Positions 36,446-44,925 of a stretch of 64,000 nucleotides of DNA are shown here, in pieces; the stretch's first letter is position 1; each line of letters begins with the position of its first letter. The notes beneath the pieces are model-generated. The model did no database searches and was not told the DNA's origin. It saw only the letters and a list, made by a program, of their open reading frames with translations. The translations under genes were made by a program, and so were the position numbers. The DNA is from Oscillospiraceae bacterium (GTDB lineage: Bacteria > Bacillota > Clostridia > Oscillospirales > Ruminococcaceae): contig JAFTTI010000021.1 of the NCBI GenBank assembly GCA_017466865.1, forward strand, positions 62,001 to 126,000, in the 5' to 3' direction.

Positions 36446-36471
36446 GGAAAAATAATACAGGAGGTATTAGT

Positions 36472-37365
36472 ATGGTAGTACAACACAATCTTTCAGCAAT
36501 GAACTCTACACGACTTTTAGGAGTTAACCAGTCAGGTCTTTCTAAGAACCTTGAAAAGCTTTCATCAGGTTACTCAATCAACCGTGCTGGCGACAACGCT
36601 GCAGGTCTCGCAATCTCAGAAAAAATGCGTTCACAGATTGCTGGTCTTAACCAGGCATCTACAAACTCACAGGACGGCATCTCAATGGTTCAGACTTTTG
36701 AAGGCGCTCTCCAGGAAACAGACGCTATCCTTCAGAGAATGAAGACTCTCGCAACACAGTCAGCAAACGGCACATACGACGAAAACGTTGACCGTGCAGC
36801 TATCGAACTCGAATATCAGCAGCTCTGTGATGAAATCGACGACATTTCAAAGACAGACTTCAACGGCGTTGTAGTTCTTTCTACATCATCAGTTGCTAAG
36901 GGTGGCAACCTCAACGTTGCTACATCAGTTCAGCTCCAGGCAGGCGCTAGAACAGCTGACCTCAAGACATTCGATTTCAAATATGATGACTTAGTATCAT
37001 CTTCAGCAATTGGTAGCCTCACAGCTGACCTCAACTGTACATCAGCAGGTCTCGGCCTCAACGCTCTCACACTCTCAACACAGGCTTCAGCTAACGCAGC
37101 TATCGACAAGATCGACCACGCTCTCAACAAGATCTCAATGGTTCGTGCAACATTCGGTTCTATCCAGAACAGACTCGAACACAAGATCGCTAACCTCGAC
37201 GTATCAGCTGAAAACATGCAGGCTTCTGAATCTCGTATTCGTGATACAGACATGGCCAAGGAAATGATGTCATTCACAAAGAACCAGATTCTTTCACAGG
37301 CATCACAGGCTATGCTCGCTCAGGCAAATTCACTTCCTCAGGGCGTTCTCTCACTTCTCCAGTAA
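36472..37365 (+). CDS. Flagellin
   Basis: 297 aa. N-terminal D0/D1 helices ([11 protein letters not shown] near 4-14, [26 protein letters not shown]-type residues at about 29-54) and C-terminal D1/D0 helices (about 210-297) are conserved; the exposed middle is short (about 150-200), as in minimal flagellins. It polymerises into the flagellar filament. Promoter is SigD-type, and a long structured leader precedes the AGGAGG ribosome binding site. Codon use is strongly biased (CUC, GCU, AAC), as expected for an abundant protein. No other flagellar gene is in the window. Confidence 0.96.
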   Translation: [297 protein letters not shown]

Positions 37366-37440
37366 GATTATTAACCAGAGGATTAAGAATTCGGCTTAAC
37401 CGAATAAAGCGTATTGCGCGACGCAGACGATTAAGCATAA

Positions 37441-37470
37441 TAAAGCCACCCATTCGGGTGGCTTTTCTTT
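37441..37470 (+). terminator. Flagellin terminator
   Basis: AAAGCCACCC, ATTC loop, GGGTGGCTTTT and T-run. Between the stop codon and this stem are two more short hairpins (about 37380-37405). Confidence 0.9.
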
Positions 37471-37607
37471 TTTTCGATTAATAGCACATCTTTTCTGTGT
37501 CAGTTCCCCTCGCGGTATAAACATACAGCGTCGGGAAACTTCCTTGAAAATATGCACTCTGAATCGAAAAACTGATCCTTGTGTATTTTCTTCTTCATAA
37601 TGGGAAC

Positions 37608-37645
37608 AGAAAAACCGATACAGAAAAATCCATATCGGTTTATTT
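37608..37645. terminator. Bidirectional terminator
   Basis: AAACCGATA / TATCGGTTT stem with 12-base loop, T-rich on both sides; serves the minus-strand metallophosphoesterase. The preceding 37471-37607 holds nothing I can assign. Confidence 0.7.
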
Positions 37646-38509
37646 TTCTTTAAAAAGATTGACAACAACTATTTCGGGGCGGTTGAAAAGTCTTAACGAA
37701 CCAAGCCCACGGCTCAGCACCATCTGAGTTTTTCCTTTTTTATAAACACCTTGATAGTATTTCGGGAAAAGTCTTTTTCCGGGGGCAAATATTCCGCCCA
37801 GCCTGCCAAGTCTTAAAGCACCGCCGTGCATGTGCCCGCAAAGAACAACATCTGCTTTCCATTTTGCATAGACATCAAGAAAAAGAGGATTGTGTGCCAA
37901 AAGTAGAGTAAAGCGGTTTTTATTCCTTTGGCCTATGAGCATTTTAAGGTCGTTATTCGTAAAAGGTTGCGGATAACGATAATTTCCTTTTTCATCCTTG
38001 TAAAAATGCAGACCGCAATACATTCCGTAAAGGTCAATAAACTTTCCTTTTTTCTCAATGCTTACCTTGTCGTTTAAAAGCGCCTGAACACCATATCCAC
38101 GAAGTACAGAAAAAAGTTCTGAAAGCTGTCTGTCGGTAAGGTCAAGCTCGTGATTTCCTATAATGTAATATGTCGGATATTCCTTCGCAACAGCCTTCGC
38201 AAGATTATAGAAACCTCTGAAATTATAATCCTGTCTGCTTACCATGTCGCCTGTCATAACAACAATATCAGGGTTTATTTTCTTTACTCTCCGTATAATA
38301 TTTCTTGAATTATACCCGAAGGAACGGTTGTGAAGATCTGAAAGATGGCATATTCTGTATCCCTCAAACTCATCGGGGAGGTTTTCTGAACAGATGTCAT
38401 ACTCTGTTGTTTCGAGGGTATAGTTTTCATAGAAAAACCAGGATGTAAGCGCTAAAAGACCTGTAAATCCCAGAAGCCTTTCAAATAAATTCCTGTTCAG
38501 ACAAATCAC
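37640..38509 (-). CDS. Membrane-anchored metallophosphoesterase
   Basis: 289 aa with one N-terminal membrane helix (about 8-27) and a calcineurin-like phosphoesterase domain. All metal-ligand blocks are present: SDLHN (about 56-60), TGDMV (about 86-90), GNHELD (about 118-123), LLAHNP (about 210-215) and GHMHGG (about 230-235). Related to YkuE/YaeI-type enzymes, proposed to act on lipid-linked substrates such as UDP-diacylglucosamine or phospholipids; the actual substrate here is unknown. The GTG start directly abuts AAAGGG and may not be exact. Confidence 0.88.
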   Translation of the reverse strand: MICLNRNLFERLLGFTGLLALTSWFFYENYTLETTEYDICSENLPDEFEGYRICHLSDLHNRSFGYNSRNIIRRVKKINPDIVVMTGDMVSRQDYNFRGFYNLAKAVAKEYPTYYIIGNHELDLTDRQLSELFSVLRGYGVQALLNDKVSIEKKGKFIDLYGMYCGLHFYKDEKGNYRYPQPFTNNDLKMLIGQRNKNRFTLLLAHNPLFLDVYAKWKADVVLCGHMHGGALRLGRLGGIFAPGKRLFPKYYQGVYKKGKTQMVLSRGLGSLRLFNRPEIVVVNLFKEK

Positions 38510-38535
38510 CCCTTTAAATACAAATTTACAGCATT

Positions 38536-38564
38536 ATTTTACCATAATATTTTATTTGTGTCAA
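38536..38564 (-). promoter_or_regulatory. Promoter of the metallophosphoesterase
   Basis: Minus strand TTGACA, 17 bases, TAAAAT. Confidence 0.72.
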
Positions 38565-38598
38565 AAAGCAAAAAAGTCTTTTCTTTTTTATAAATATG

Positions 38599-38607
38599 TG
38601 ATATAAT
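38599..38607 (+). promoter_or_regulatory. Extended -10 promoter of the activase gene
   Basis: TGA followed by TATAAT (38602-38607); no good -35. Confidence 0.5.
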
Positions 38608-38642
38608 AATTTTATATATTTTCGCTTGGAGGAATTTTTTTA

Positions 38643-41603
38643 ATGAACATATACTCATTGGGTATCGATGTTGGTTCGACTACCGTCAAAACGGTCATAA
38701 TTGACGATAACAACAATATTCTTTTCTCGAAATACGAAAGACACTTTTCTAAAGTAAAGGAAACTGTTGAAGAACAACTGAAACTCATAATGAAGGATTA
38801 TCCTGATGACAAGTTCCGTCTCTGTATAACAGGTTCGGCAGGCCTCGGTCTCGCAACAAAAGCAGAACTTCCTTTCGTTCAGGAAGTTTACGGTGCTTTT
38901 ATCGCAGTAAGAACAGCCTATCCCGAAACCGATGTTGTTATAGAACTCGGCGGTGAAGATGCTAAAATCATCTTCATCACAGGCGGTGTTGAACAGAGAA
39001 TGAACGGTTCCTGCGCAGGCGGAACAGGTGCATTTATTGACCAGATGTCATCACTCTTAGGTATCACAACCGACGAAATGGATGTTCTTGCATCAAAATC
39101 AGAAAAACTCTACCCGATAGCATCAAGGTGCGGAGTTTTTGCAAAATCCGATATTCAGCCCCTTCTCAATCAGGGTGCTAAGAGAGAGGATATTGCCGCA
39201 TCAATCTTCCAGGCTGTTGTTGACCAGACAGTTTCAGGACTTGCACAGGGCAGAACAATAGAAGGAAATGTCCTTTTCTTAGGTGGCCCATTATCTTTCC
39301 AGAAAGAACTTCGAAAAGCGTTTGTAAGAACTCTTTCTCTCAACGAAGAAACAGCCGTTTTCCCCGAAACAGCGCCTGTATTTATGGCATTTGGTAGTGC
39401 TCTTTACGCAAAGGAAAACACAGAGCCTATGCTTCTTTCAGATGCAGTTGAAAAAATTGAAAACGCTCCCGTTTCAGATACTATTATAACCTCACAGCGA
39501 CTTTTTAATACAAAAGAAGAATACGCAGATTTTGTAAAGCGTCATAGTGCTTGTGATTTAGGCTATGCCGACATCAGAGGATATGAGGGTGATGCTTACC
39601 TCGGTATTGACGCAGGTTCAACAACTACAAAACTCGTTCTCATAACACCCGACGGAAAGCTTCTTTATAATCATTATTGTGCCTCAAAGGGACAGCCCCT
39701 TGACATAATCACAAAGCAGATTGAAGAAATCTATCAGCTTTCAGAAGGCAGAATAAACATAAAGGGAAGTGCCGTTACAGGCTACGGTGAAGACCTTATC
39801 CGTGCGGGACTTCGTTGTGATTTCGGTATCGTTGAAACAGTAGCGCACTTCAAAGCCGCTGCATTCTTCTGCCCTGATGTTGACTTTATCATCGACATCG
39901 GCGGACAGGACATCAAGTGTTTCAAAATCAAGAATAATGCCATAGACAGCATTATGCTCAACGAAGCCTGTTCATCAGGATGCGGTTCGTTTATTCAGAC
40001 ATTTGCCTATGCTATGGGTTATGATATTGCCGAATTTTCAAAACTCGGTCTTTTTGCAGAAAACCCCGTTGACCTCGGTTCAAGATGCACAGTATTCATG
40101 AACTCGAATGTAAAACAGGCACAGAAGGACGGTGCATCGGTTGAAGACATTTCAGCAGGTCTTTCAGCGTCTATCATCAAGAACGCTATCTATAAGGTAA
40201 TAAGAGCGAACTCTGCTGACGAACTCGGACAGAACATTGTTGTTCAGGGCGGAACATTCCTCAACGACGCAGTTCTCCGTTCGTTTGAAATGGAGCTCGG
40301 CAGAAATGTTACAAGACCCGCAATAGCAGGACTTATGGGCGCATTCGGTGCTGCTTTATACGCAAAAGAACAGCAGACAGAGAAAAAATCCTCACTTCTT
40401 TCCGAAGAAGAACTCAAGGAATTTTCATATACATCAAAGGGTGCTGTATGTCAGGGATGTACCGCACACTGTAACCTTACAGTAATCGGATTTTCTGACG
40501 GAAGAAAGTTCATCGCAGGAAACCGTTGCGAAAAGGGCGCAGGAATAAAGAGAGAAAAAGAGATCCCTTGTCTTTATGACTATAAATATAACAGACTTTT
40601 ATCTGTTATGCAGGGTAAACCCGTAGGAGAAGCAAAAGCAAAGGTAGGGCTTCCTCTTTGCCTCGGTTTCTATGAACAGTTACCATTCTGGCACGCATTC
40701 TTCACAGACCTCGGATTTGAAGTTGTATGTTCTGAAGAAAGTACAAGAAACACATATTATAAAGGTCAGCATACAATCCCCTCGGATACAGTATGCTATC
40801 CTGCAAAAATAGCACACGGACATATCGAAAGTCTTCTCGAAAGAGGAGTAGACTTTATCTTCTATCCTTGTGAAAGCTATAATGTTGATGAAGGCGGAAG
40901 TGATAACCACTATAACTGTCCCGTTGTTGCATATTACCCCGAACTTTTAAAGGCAAATGTTTCTTCACTCACAGAAGATAATTTCCTTTATCCTTATATC
41001 GACATCAACCTTAAAAAGCATTTTGCCGAGGCTATGATGAAGTCACTTAAAAAGTATGACCTTAAAAAGAGTGATGTTCTTTCAGCTTACGATTCTGCAT
41101 GGAAAGCACTTAATTCCTATCGCGATGATGTTATAGCACAGGGCGAGAAGATTATCGAAGAAGCAAGGGCAGATGGCAGAAAGATTATCGTTATCGCGGG
41201 AAGACCTTATCATATCGATCCAGAAATAAACCACGGTATCCAGAAACTTATTACTTCTTTAGGTCTTGCAGTTATTACGGAAGACAGCATTTCTCATCTC
41301 GGACACACCCCGAATATTTCAGTCCTCAATCAGTGGACATACCACGCAAGACTCTATAAGGCTGCTGAATATGTTACAAAGCAGGACGATATGCAGCTTG
41401 TTCAGCTTGTTTCATTCGGTTGCGGAATAGACGCTATCACAACAGACGAAGTGCGTTCTATCCTCGAAAGCGGTGGAAAACTTTACACACAGCTTAAAAT
41501 CGATGAAATCAGCAACCTCGGTGCTGCAAAGATAAGACTCCGTTCGCTTGTTGCCGCTATGGAACAGGCAGAGAAGAACAAAAAGGTTTCTATTGACAAC
41601 TGA
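38643..41603 (+). CDS. Acyl-CoA dehydratase activase-related protein (BadF/HgdC type, duplicated)
   Basis: 986 aa. Two ASKHA/BadF ATPase domains in tandem: the first at about 1-260 (GIDVGSTTVKTV near 7-18, NGSCAGGTGAF, and SRCGVFAKSD) and the second at about 320-590 (GIDAGSTTTKLVL, NEACSSGCGSF, GSRCTVFMNS), each with the two cysteines expected to hold a [4Fe-4S] cluster between subunits. Then comes a DUF2229 region (about 620-850) with CxxCxxxC. Homologous large proteins run on to about 1400 residues with an HgdB-like end; this one stops at the boundary after SLVAAMEQ. Function is an ATP-driven electron activator by analogy; the partner enzyme is not in the window. Confidence 0.85.
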   Translation: MNIYSLGIDVGSTTVKTVIIDDNNNILFSKYERHFSKVKETVEEQLKLIMKDYPDDKFRLCITGSAGLGLATKAELPFVQEVYGAFIAVRTAYPETDVVIELGGEDAKIIFITGGVEQRMNGSCAGGTGAFIDQMSSLLGITTDEMDVLASKSEKLYPIASRCGVFAKSDIQPLLNQGAKREDIAASIFQAVVDQTVSGLAQGRTIEGNVLFLGGPLSFQKELRKAFVRTLSLNEETAVFPETAPVFMAFGSALYAKENTEPMLLSDAVEKIENAPVSDTIITSQRLFNTKEEYADFVKRHSACDLGYADIRGYEGDAYLGIDAGSTTTKLVLITPDGKLLYNHYCASKGQPLDIITKQIEEIYQLSEGRINIKGSAVTGYGEDLIRAGLRCDFGIVETVAHFKAAAFFCPDVDFIIDIGGQDIKCFKIKNNAIDSIMLNEACSSGCGSFIQTFAYAMGYDIAEFSKLGLFAENPVDLGSRCTVFMNSNVKQAQKDGASVEDISAGLSASIIKNAIYKVIRANSADELGQNIVVQGGTFLNDAVLRSFEMELGRNVTRPAIAGLMGAFGAALYAKEQQTEKKSSLLSEEELKEFSYTSKGAVCQGCTAHCNLTVIGFSDGRKFIAGNRCEKGAGIKREKEIPCLYDYKYNRLLSVMQGKPVGEAKAKVGLPLCLGFYEQLPFWHAFFTDLGFEVVCSEESTRNTYYKGQHTIPSDTVCYPAKIAHGHIESLLERGVDFIFYPCESYNVDEGGSDNHYNCPVVAYYPELLKANVSSLTEDNFLYPYIDINLKKHFAEAMMKSLKKYDLKKSDVLSAYDSAWKALNSYRDDVIAQGEKIIEEARADGRKIIVIAGRPYHIDPEINHGIQKLITSLGLAVITEDSISHLGHTPNISVLNQWTYHARLYKAAEYVTKQDDMQLVQLVSFGCGIDAITTDEVRSILESGGKLYTQLKIDEISNLGAAKIRLRSLVAAMEQAEKNKKVSIDN

Positions 41604-41621
41604 TGTCATTAGTGATAAACT
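41593..41621 (+). promoter_or_regulatory. Promoter of 41660-42766
   Basis: TTGACA, 17 bases, TAAACT; the -35 overlaps the end of the preceding gene. Confidence 0.65.
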
Positions 41622-41659
41622 TTAAGCGTGATATTTATTATCTTTAAGGAGGATAAAAA

Positions 41660-42766
41660 ATGAATCTTAAGAAACTTTTAGCTGCTTTTTCAGCAGGTGT
41701 AGTTGCAGTTTCTGCTATGTCAGCAGTAGCAGTTTCAGCAAAGGCACAGGAAGCACTTGACCTTTCATACAGCACAATGTTTGAGGACGAAATCGTTGAA
41801 GGCGAAGTTCATGTTTCTATGCTTGCTGATAACTGGGTGGATAGAACGATAATTGATTTCCGTAACGGCGGTGAAAACGGCGATGGAAGATTTTTAATCA
41901 AGGGTGTTACAAGAATTTATTTCAGAAGATCAGGTAATATCACTGATGTAGGCGGAAATCTTGACAGATATGTCGAAATGACAAAAAGCGAAGATATGGT
42001 CCGTCTTGTGATGGCACCTCCCGGATCAGATTCAAGTGAAATTGATATGATATTCAAATACAGAGCAATCGATGATGATAAAATCGAAAAAAGTGATATT
42101 GATGTATACGGTGCAAATTTAATAGGAACAAATATTGCAGCAGAATCATCAGGCAAACTCGAAGGATATATCATCAATAAGGTGTGCCGTGATGTTGTTG
42201 AGGTTGACCTTGAAGATGAAGAAGTTGCTTACTGCGATATTGAAAAACTTTACCGTGATGTAAAAGAAGATAGCAAGGCAGATTTTCTTCGCGAAATGAA
42301 TGGTAAGCTTGAAAGATATGAAGATGCTAAGCTTACATTCGTTTTCGACAGAGACAGACAGTTACCCAAAGATTATGAAACAGATGAAGATTATAACTGG
42401 AATACAGCAATGAAGTCTATGACTCTTATCATCAACGGCAAGGAAGTTACAGCAAAGCCTGAAATCAATGTAGGTAAAGAAAAATGCACACTTTCTTTCA
42501 ATTGGGATGATATCAAGGCTCAGAAAGAAATTTTCGAAAAATATACAGCTATGCAGACAATGGTTATCAAGACAGAAAACGACTACCTCGATGCTAAAAT
42601 CACAGACCCCGATGAAGTTATGGACCTTGAACTTATCGAAGTAAAACTCACTGCTCCTGCAAAGACAGAAAACGGTGAAGTCAAGGATGATACTGTTAAG
42701 GAAAATACTCCCGTAGAAGATTTCTCGGCAGGTTCATCAGCAACAGTTTTTGAAACAACACTTTAA
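41660..42766 (+). CDS. Secreted protein of unknown function
   Basis: 368 aa with a clear Sec signal peptide (Lys-Lys head, hydrophobic core, cleavage probably after AKA at about residue 29). The mature protein is acidic and beta-rich; residues 35-180 contain alternating strands and a FRNGGENGDGRFLIKGVTRIYF-like segment suggestive of a carbohydrate-binding-like sandwich, but no family is recognised. The end is Thr/Ser/Glu-rich and lacks a sorting motif, so it is likely released or held loosely at the wall. An AAGGAGG site precedes the ATG. Confidence 0.65.
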   Translation: MNLKKLLAAFSAGVVAVSAMSAVAVSAKAQEALDLSYSTMFEDEIVEGEVHVSMLADNWVDRTIIDFRNGGENGDGRFLIKGVTRIYFRRSGNITDVGGNLDRYVEMTKSEDMVRLVMAPPGSDSSEIDMIFKYRAIDDDKIEKSDIDVYGANLIGTNIAAESSGKLEGYIINKVCRDVVEVDLEDEEVAYCDIEKLYRDVKEDSKADFLREMNGKLERYEDAKLTFVFDRDRQLPKDYETDEDYNWNTAMKSMTLIINGKEVTAKPEINVGKEKCTLSFNWDDIKAQKEIFEKYTAMQTMVIKTENDYLDAKITDPDEVMDLELIEVKLTAPAKTENGEVKDDTVKENTPVEDFSAGSSATVFETTL

Positions 42767-42778
42767 TTGTAAAGACAG

Positions 42779-42810
42779 AATGCCGTTCCTTAAAAAGAAC
42801 GGCATTTTCT
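42779..42810 (+). terminator. Terminator between secreted protein and YkgJ genes
   Basis: AATGCCGTTC / GAACGGCATT, 10-bp stem, 8-base loop, short T-run ending a few bases before the next ribosome binding site. Confidence 0.8.
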
Positions 42811-42821
42811 ATGGAGGAAAT

Positions 42822-43304
42822 ATGCTTAAAGAAATACTCTCAAAAGAAACCTGCGCTAATTGCAGATTATGTTGCACATTCGATAAATACGATATATGGG
42901 AAACCCCCGTTGTAACAACTTCTCTCAAAGAAAAAATAAATAAAGAATATCCCGATGTAAAGTTTATCGAAAAGGGAGAAAGCTATCTTTTCAGAATGGA
43001 AAATCCTGATGAAAACGGAATATATTATTGTCCCGTTCTTACTGATAAAGGCTGTGCTTTAGGTGATGAAAAACCTTTCGACTGTAAAATATGGCCCTAT
43101 CGAATTATGAATTTTGAAGGAGTAAGAGTTATAACACTTTCACCCGTATGCGAAAGTGTTTTCTCTCTTCCGATAAAAACTATAAGAGAAACCGCAGAAA
43201 AACTTTCATCTGCGATTTTCTCTTATGCCGACGAAAATCCTGATATTGTAAAACCTTATGACGATAGTTATCCTATCATCCTTTCAGAAAGAAATAATAA
43301 ATAA
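42822..43304 (+). CDS. YkgJ-family cysteine-cluster protein
   Basis: 160 aa. The N-terminal CANCRLCC motif (CxxCxxCC, about 11-18) with later GC and DCKIWPYR cysteines is the metal-binding pattern of the YkgJ (Zn/Fe-chelating) family, of unknown biochemical role. Start at 42822 behind GGAGG; an upstream in-frame ATG at 42750 lies inside the previous gene and its terminator. Its 3' end overlaps the convergent spoVAC end by 29 bases with no terminator between, so the two transcripts would be antisense over the overlap. Confidence 0.82.
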   Translation: MLKEILSKETCANCRLCCTFDKYDIWETPVVTTSLKEKINKEYPDVKFIEKGESYLFRMENPDENGIYYCPVLTDKGCALGDEKPFDCKIWPYRIMNFEGVRVITLSPVCESVFSLPIKTIRETAEKLSSAIFSYADENPDIVKPYDDSYPIILSERNNK

Positions 43305-43719
43305 TTCCATAAATAGATGATGACAATATCCCATAGAGGATAACAGGCCCTGAAATTATAAAAATTTTAGCACCCACACCTAAAATATACCCTTCGGTTT
43401 TAAATTCTAAAGCAGGGGATACAACCGAATTTGCAAATCCCGTTATGGGAACAAGCGTTCCTGCACCTGCGTGTTTTGCGATTTTCTCGTATATTCCAAG
43501 CCCTGTTAGTAAAGCACTTATAACAATAAGCGTTATCGAAACAAAGGCGGATGCTTCGTTTTTTGTAAGCCCCATATAAAGATAAAGGTTTGATAAAAAT
43601 TCCCCGAAAGTGCATATTGCACCGCCTATTAAAAATGCCTTTAAACAGTCTTTCAAAGACTTTGATTTCGGTGATGCTTTTTCGGTCATTTCTTTATATT
43701 CTCTTTTTGAAACAGACAT
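43276..43719 (-). CDS. spoVAC: Stage V sporulation protein AC
   Basis: 147 aa, typical SpoVAC with an N-terminal charged region and four or five membrane helices; GGAICTFGEFLSN, ALLTGLGIYEKIAK-HAGAGT and PITGFANSVVSPALEFK are family marks. SpoVAC forms part of the forespore channel that imports dipicolinate and releases it at germination. Here it is alone: spoVAD and spoVAE do not follow. Its Shine-Dalgarno GGAGG lies in the 3' arm of a terminator-like stem (43727-43759), so translation may need special transcription start or unfolding. Expected forespore expression (SigG); no clear SigG promoter seen. Confidence 0.93.
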   Translation of the reverse strand: MSVSKREYKEMTEKASPKSKSLKDCLKAFLIGGAICTFGEFLSNLYLYMGLTKNEASAFVSITLIVISALLTGLGIYEKIAKHAGAGTLVPITGFANSVVSPALEFKTEGYILGVGAKIFIISGPVILYGILSSSIYGIIYYFFLKG

Positions 43720-43726
43720 AAATAAA

Positions 43727-43759
43727 ACTACCTCCGATTTTTCTCAGAGGTAGTTTTTG
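43727..43759 (-). terminator. Terminator-like stem enclosing the spoVAC ribosome binding site
   Basis: Minus strand AAAACTACCTC, 12-base loop, GAGGTAGTTTTATT. It can end the transcript of 43781-44783 and at the same time sequesters GGAGG of spoVAC. Confidence 0.7.
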
Positions 43760-43780
43760 TATTTTTTTATATTTTATACA

Positions 43781-44026
43781 TCAGTATCTTCTTTTGCGTC
43801 TGTTTTGTCTTCTCTCTTCATTTTTTCTTCTTCGTTCTTCAACCTGTTCGTTGAACTCTCTGTTGAACTGTGCACCCGACAAAGTTCCGCCAAGAGCAAT
43901 ACAGAAAACCGAAATAATAAGCATAGCGGGATTGGCATTTCCGAAGAAAACGGCAATCATAATAACAACCGCTGCAAGATATAAAAGCCATATAAGAAAG
44001 TTATAACTTCTGCGTTTTTTCTTCAA
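43781..44026 (-). CDS. Small basic membrane protein of unknown function
   Basis: 81 aa: basic head, two membrane helices (about 10-30 and 35-55) and a strongly charged Arg/Glu C-terminal tail (about 57-81). The TTG at 44026 is chosen as start because AAAGGAG, inside the end of the PP2C gene, lies ten bases upstream. Co-transcribed with the PP2C phosphatase, four bases after its stop. Unrecognised. Confidence 0.6.
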   Translation of the reverse strand: MKKKRRSYNFLIWLLYLAAVVIMIAVFFGNANPAMLIISVFCIALGGTLSGAQFNREFNEQVEERRRKNEERRQNRRKRRY

Positions 44027-44030
44027 TGGA

Positions 44031-44783
44031 TTACTTCTCCTTTCCCGTAACAAGAACGGCTGTCAGATTATCTTTACTGCCGTTTTTCATAGCAAGTGAA
44101 ACAAGTTCCTTAAGTTTTTTTATGTGTGGGATATTTTTCTTTAAAACACCTTTTATCTCATCGTCAGAAAGGTAATCAGAAAGCCCGTCGGTTGAGATAA
44201 GTATCATATCATCGGGATTTACTATGCCTATTTTTTCAATCTGCGGTTCAGGTTCTTGTTCAACATTTCCGAGAGATGAAATGATAACATGTTTCTGCGA
44301 GTGAACCTTTGCCTGTTCGGGGGTTATCTCGCCGAGGTCAACAAGAAGCTGGACAAGTGTCTGGTCTTTTGAAATCTGCATAAGATTTCCGTCCGAAAAT
44401 TTATGCATTTTAGAGTCGCCTATGTTTATAAGCGTTGCCTCACTGTTTTCATCAACAGCAAGTGCACATAAAGTTGTCTGCATATTAAGGCTGTCTTCGT
44501 GGTCCATTCCGTAAGCAAGGATATTTTTATGAACATCGGATATTTTCTTTTTGAGATTTGTTTTCGAGGAGTATTTTATGTTTGAAAGAAGTTGTAAAGA
44601 AAGCTTTGATGCTTTTTCGCCGTTGTTTTCTCCGCCTACACCGTCAGCAACAGCAACGATAAAAGGATTTTCCGCTTTTCCCTCTATCTCAGAGTGAGAA
44701 AGGATAATGCGGTTTATCATAAAAGCATCTTCGTTTCGTTTTCTGGTATTGCCCTTTTCCGAAACACCATAACAATAAAACAT
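44031..44783 (-). CDS. PP2C-family serine/threonine phosphatase
   Basis: 250 aa, the size of bacterial PrpC/Stp phosphatases. Metal-site motifs are intact: RKRNEDA (about 13-19), VADGVGGEN (about 47-55), STDGLSDYL (about 196-204) and GSKDNLTAVLV near the C-terminus. It removes phosphate from Ser/Thr residues. A PrkC-type kinase normally encoded next to it is absent from this window. Start at 44783 follows GGGAG; the longer frame to 44834 is upstream of the ribosome binding site. Promoter at 44823-44851. Confidence 0.92.
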   Translation of the reverse strand: MFYCYGVSEKGNTRKRNEDAFMINRIILSHSEIEGKAENPFIVAVADGVGGENNGEKASKLSLQLLSNIKYSSKTNLKKKISDVHKNILAYGMDHEDSLNMQTTLCALAVDENSEATLINIGDSKMHKFSDGNLMQISKDQTLVQLLVDLGEITPEQAKVHSQKHVIISSLGNVEQEPEPQIEKIGIVNPDDMILISTDGLSDYLSDDEIKGVLKKNIPHIKKLKELVSLAMKNGSKDNLTAVLVTGKEK

Positions 44784-44822
44784 ATTTTTTCTCCCGATAA
44801 ATTTTAAAATATCCACAAAATT

Positions 44823-44851
44823 ATTATATAACATATCGGTTTAAAGTGCAA
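44823..44851 (-). promoter_or_regulatory. Promoter of the PP2C unit
   Basis: Minus strand TTGCAC, 17 bases, TATAAT. Confidence 0.72.
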
Positions 44852-44856
44852 GTCTA

Positions 44857-44885
44857 TTGACAAATTTGGTGCGATGTAATAAACT
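44857..44885 (+). promoter_or_regulatory. Promoter of the amidohydrolase gene
   Basis: TTGACA, 17 bases, TAAACT; -35 lies five bases from that of the opposing promoter. Confidence 0.7.
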
Positions 44886-44925
44886 GAAAAGGTAATATTT
44901 TATATAGAAAAGAGATTTTTAAAAA

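Noticed and set aside
37396-37668. 90-residue minus-strand frame between flagellin and metallophosphoesterase
   Set aside because: Contains both terminators on the opposite strand and has no homologue-like features.
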